This document shows, piece after piece, positions 5,710 through 7,083 of a DNA stretch of 7,083 nucleotides. Position 1 is the stretch's first letter. The number at the start of each line of letters is the position of its first letter. The translations under genes and the position numbers were made by a program. This DNA comes from DATESZ01 sp035283845 (lineage in GTDB: Bacteria; Desulfobacterota; Syntrophia; Syntrophales; JACQWR01): positions 1-7,083 of the forward strand of contig DATESZ010000004.1 of NCBI GenBank assembly GCA_035283845.1. The letters are read 5' to 3'. The notes under the pieces were generated by a model, which made no database searches, was not told where the DNA came from, and worked only from the letters and a program-made list of their open reading frames with translations.

Positions 5710-6753
5710 ATGTCTGAAACAGTTCTTAACAATATTTTGCTGGCGCCGGGAGGAAGCCCTGATTCCCTGCGTACGCTGCTTAAGAGACTTGAAACTCCTT
5801 TTGTCTCCGGTCAGAAAGTAGGCATCAAGCTCCACTGGGGTGAAAGGGGGAACAATTCTTTCCTGCCGCCCATTCTGGCCAAAGAAATTGTCGGGTGGCT
5901 TTCAGAACTGGGAACGGCGCCCTTTATTTTTGATACTACGGTCCTTTATTCCGGCGGCCGCCGGACAGGCAGGGACTCACTCGATACGGCGGCGGAGCAC
6001 GGGTATAGCGAGGAGTTTTTAGGTTGCCCGGTAGTGATCGCCGACGGCATGGACGGCCGGGATGTTTTTAATTTGCCGGCGGGATACAGACATTTTGATT
6101 CCGTGCAAGTGGCGTCTTTGGTCAACAAAGCCGACGGATTTGTGATTTTTTCCCATTTCAAGGGACATTTAGCGGCAGGTTTCGGCGGCGCCTTAAAGAA
6201 CCTCTCCATGGGCTTTGCCTCGCGGGCGCAAAAGCAGCGCATGCACTCCGATGTTTATCCGGAACTTGATATCGGTAAATGCACCCGATGTGGAGAATGT
6301 ATCTCTGTTTGTCCCGCCGGCGCCGCCAGGTTCAACGGCAACGAGTATCCTTCCTATGATCGGGCAATTTGCATAGGTTGTGCTCAGTGTATCGCCCTTT
6401 GTCCGGAGGCAGCCCTGCGCATCCTCTGGGGGAAAGACCACGAGGCTTTCCAGGAAAAACTTGTGGAAACAGCGGCGGCCCTGTGGAGGAGGCTTCGGGG
6501 ACGGACGGCGGTAATAAATGCCCTTCTCAATATTACCTCCGATTGCGATTGCCTGGCGGGCGAAAATCCCATCATAGCGCCGGATTTTGGTTTTGTCGGG
6601 GGATACCACCCCGTGGAGGTCGACATGAAGTCATTGGAACTCATCGGAGCTGCCCCCTTTGAAAACGCTCATCCCGGTATTTCCTGGCGGCGGCAGTTCA
6701 GTTACGCGGAAGAGATTGGCTTTTATCGTGAGGAGAAATGCCTTACGCCTTAA
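5710..6753 (+). CDS. DUF362 domain protein with bis-[4Fe-4S] ferredoxin module
   Basis: A 347-residue cytoplasmic iron-sulfur protein. An N-terminal DUF362 region (about 1-180) contains VGIKLHWGERGNNSFLPP (37-54), FIFDTTVLYSGGRRTG (72-87), NKADGFVIFSHFKGH (139-153) and GFGGALKNLSMG (157-168). Two ferredoxin motifs follow: C191-x2-C194-x2-C197-x3-C201 in a CTRCGECISVCP context, and C221-x2-C224-x2-C227-x3-C231 (CIGCAQCIALCP). Both are complete, so two [4Fe-4S] clusters are expected. The C-terminal part resumes DUF362 features with SDCDC (277-281), PIIAPDFGFVGG and HPVEVD. The family's reaction is not established; a redox or metal-dependent role is inferred. The start has AAGGGA 6 nt upstream. 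The aminopeptidase gene follows after 25 nt, probably in the same transcript. Confidence 0.9.
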   Translation: MSETVLNNILLAPGGSPDSLRTLLKRLETPFVSGQKVGIKLHWGERGNNSFLPPILAKEIVGWLSELGTAPFIFDTTVLYSGGRRTGRDSLDTAAEHGYSEEFLGCPVVIADGMDGRDVFNLPAGYRHFDSVQVASLVNKADGFVIFSHFKGHLAAGFGGALKNLSMGFASRAQKQRMHSDVYPELDIGKCTRCGECISVCPAGAARFNGNEYPSYDRAICIGCAQCIALCPEAALRILWGKDHEAFQEKLVETAAALWRRLRGRTAVINALLNITSDCDCLAGENPIIAPDFGFVGGYHPVEVDMKSLELIGAAPFENAHPGISWRRQFSYAEEIGFYREEKCLTP

Positions 6754-6766
6754 ACTTAAACTGTTT

Positions 6767-6774
6767 GGAGGAAG
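6767..6774 (+). promoter_or_regulatory. Strong ribosome binding site for the aminopeptidase gene
   Basis: GGAGGAAG lies just before the ATG at 6779, with 7 nt between GGAGG and the start. It fixes that start rather than the out-of-frame ATG at 6775, which opens only a 12-codon frame. Confidence 0.7.
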
Positions 6775-6778
6775 ATGC

Positions 6779-7083
6779 ATGGAATTTATCGTAAAAGAGG
6801 GGAAGGCTGCTGAGTTTGCCACTGAGGCGCTGATTGTTCCCCATTTCGAAAAAGAAAAGCAGCTTTTGGAAGGAGCAAAATATCTCGATGAAAAGCTGGG
6901 CGGCCTGATAAAAGAGGTTATTGATGGAGGTGATTTTGAGGGGAAGCTCAATCAGATTGCCGTAATCTATACGCGGGGAGCAATTCCTGCAAAGCGGGTC
7001 GTTTTGACAGGATTGGGCAAGAAGGGGGATGTGGATATGGAAAAACTGAGGGGCGCGTTTTCCAAGTCCGCCCAGCAGATCAG
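6779..7083 (+). CDS. pepA: Leucyl aminopeptidase (M17 family), N-terminal fragment
   Basis: The first 101 codons of a gene cut by the right edge. The product starts MEFIVKEGKAAEFATEALIV and continues with YLDEKLGGLIKEVIDGGDFEG, an IAVIYTRGAIPAKRVVLTGLGKK segment and EKLRGAFSKSAQQI. This is the typical N-terminal, non-catalytic macrodomain-like part of M17 cytosolic aminopeptidases: alternating strands, a GGLI helix, a strand with PAKRVVLTGLG, and a helix. The family forms hexamers and removes N-terminal residues using two metal ions bound in the C-terminal domain, which lies outside the window. The zinc ligands therefore cannot be checked. The start is set by a strong GGAGG ribosome binding site. 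The gene is 25 nt after the DUF362 gene stop and is probably co-transcribed. Confidence 0.88.
   Translation, partial: MEFIVKEGKAAEFATEALIVPHFEKEKQLLEGAKYLDEKLGGLIKEVIDGGDFEGKLNQIAVIYTRGAIPAKRVVLTGLGKKGDVDMEKLRGAFSKSAQQI

Overview
The window looks like chromosome of an anaerobic Desulfobacterota-type bacterium (a Syntrophia- or Desulfo-like lineage). This is inferred from the gene set: an [4Fe-4S] APS reductase, a siroheme sulfite reductase with a TusA-like partner, DUF2061, CysD/CysN, and a DUF362 ferredoxin protein. The outer-membrane barrel gene indicates a Gram-negative cell. Nothing in the sequence identifies a species, and no RNA gene, CRISPR array, insertion sequence or phage gene was seen.

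Positions 1-4412, all on the + strand, form a tightly packed assimilatory sulfate-reduction operon. In order it holds the 3' end of a sulfite reductase, a TusA/SirA-family sulfur-carrier protein, a small DUF2061 membrane protein, CysH (APS reductase), CysD and CysN (the two ATP sulfurylase subunits). Sulfate is activated to APS by CysDN, APS is reduced to sulfite by CysH, and sulfite is reduced to sulfide by the siroheme enzyme, possibly with sulfur handed through the TusA-like protein. No working APS kinase is visible. CysN carries a C-terminal APS-kinase-like domain whose P-loop, DGDN motif and lid have all been lost, which fits a pathway that uses APS rather than PAPS.

Positions 4433-5510 hold a single minus-strand gene, convergent with cysN, for a PF13557-type outer-membrane beta-barrel protein with its own good sigma70-like promoter. 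Positions 5710-7083 return to the + strand with a DUF362/bis-[4Fe-4S] ferredoxin protein followed 25 nt later by the start of a leucyl aminopeptidase gene (M17), cut by the window edge.

The main oddities are the degenerate kinase domain on CysN and a sharp base-composition step near position 360-420. GC is about 35% before the step and about 60% after it. The step falls inside the tusA-like gene, where an alternative reading frame encodes a more protein-like N-terminus. It may mark a horizontal-transfer or recombination junction, a frameshift, or an assembly joint.
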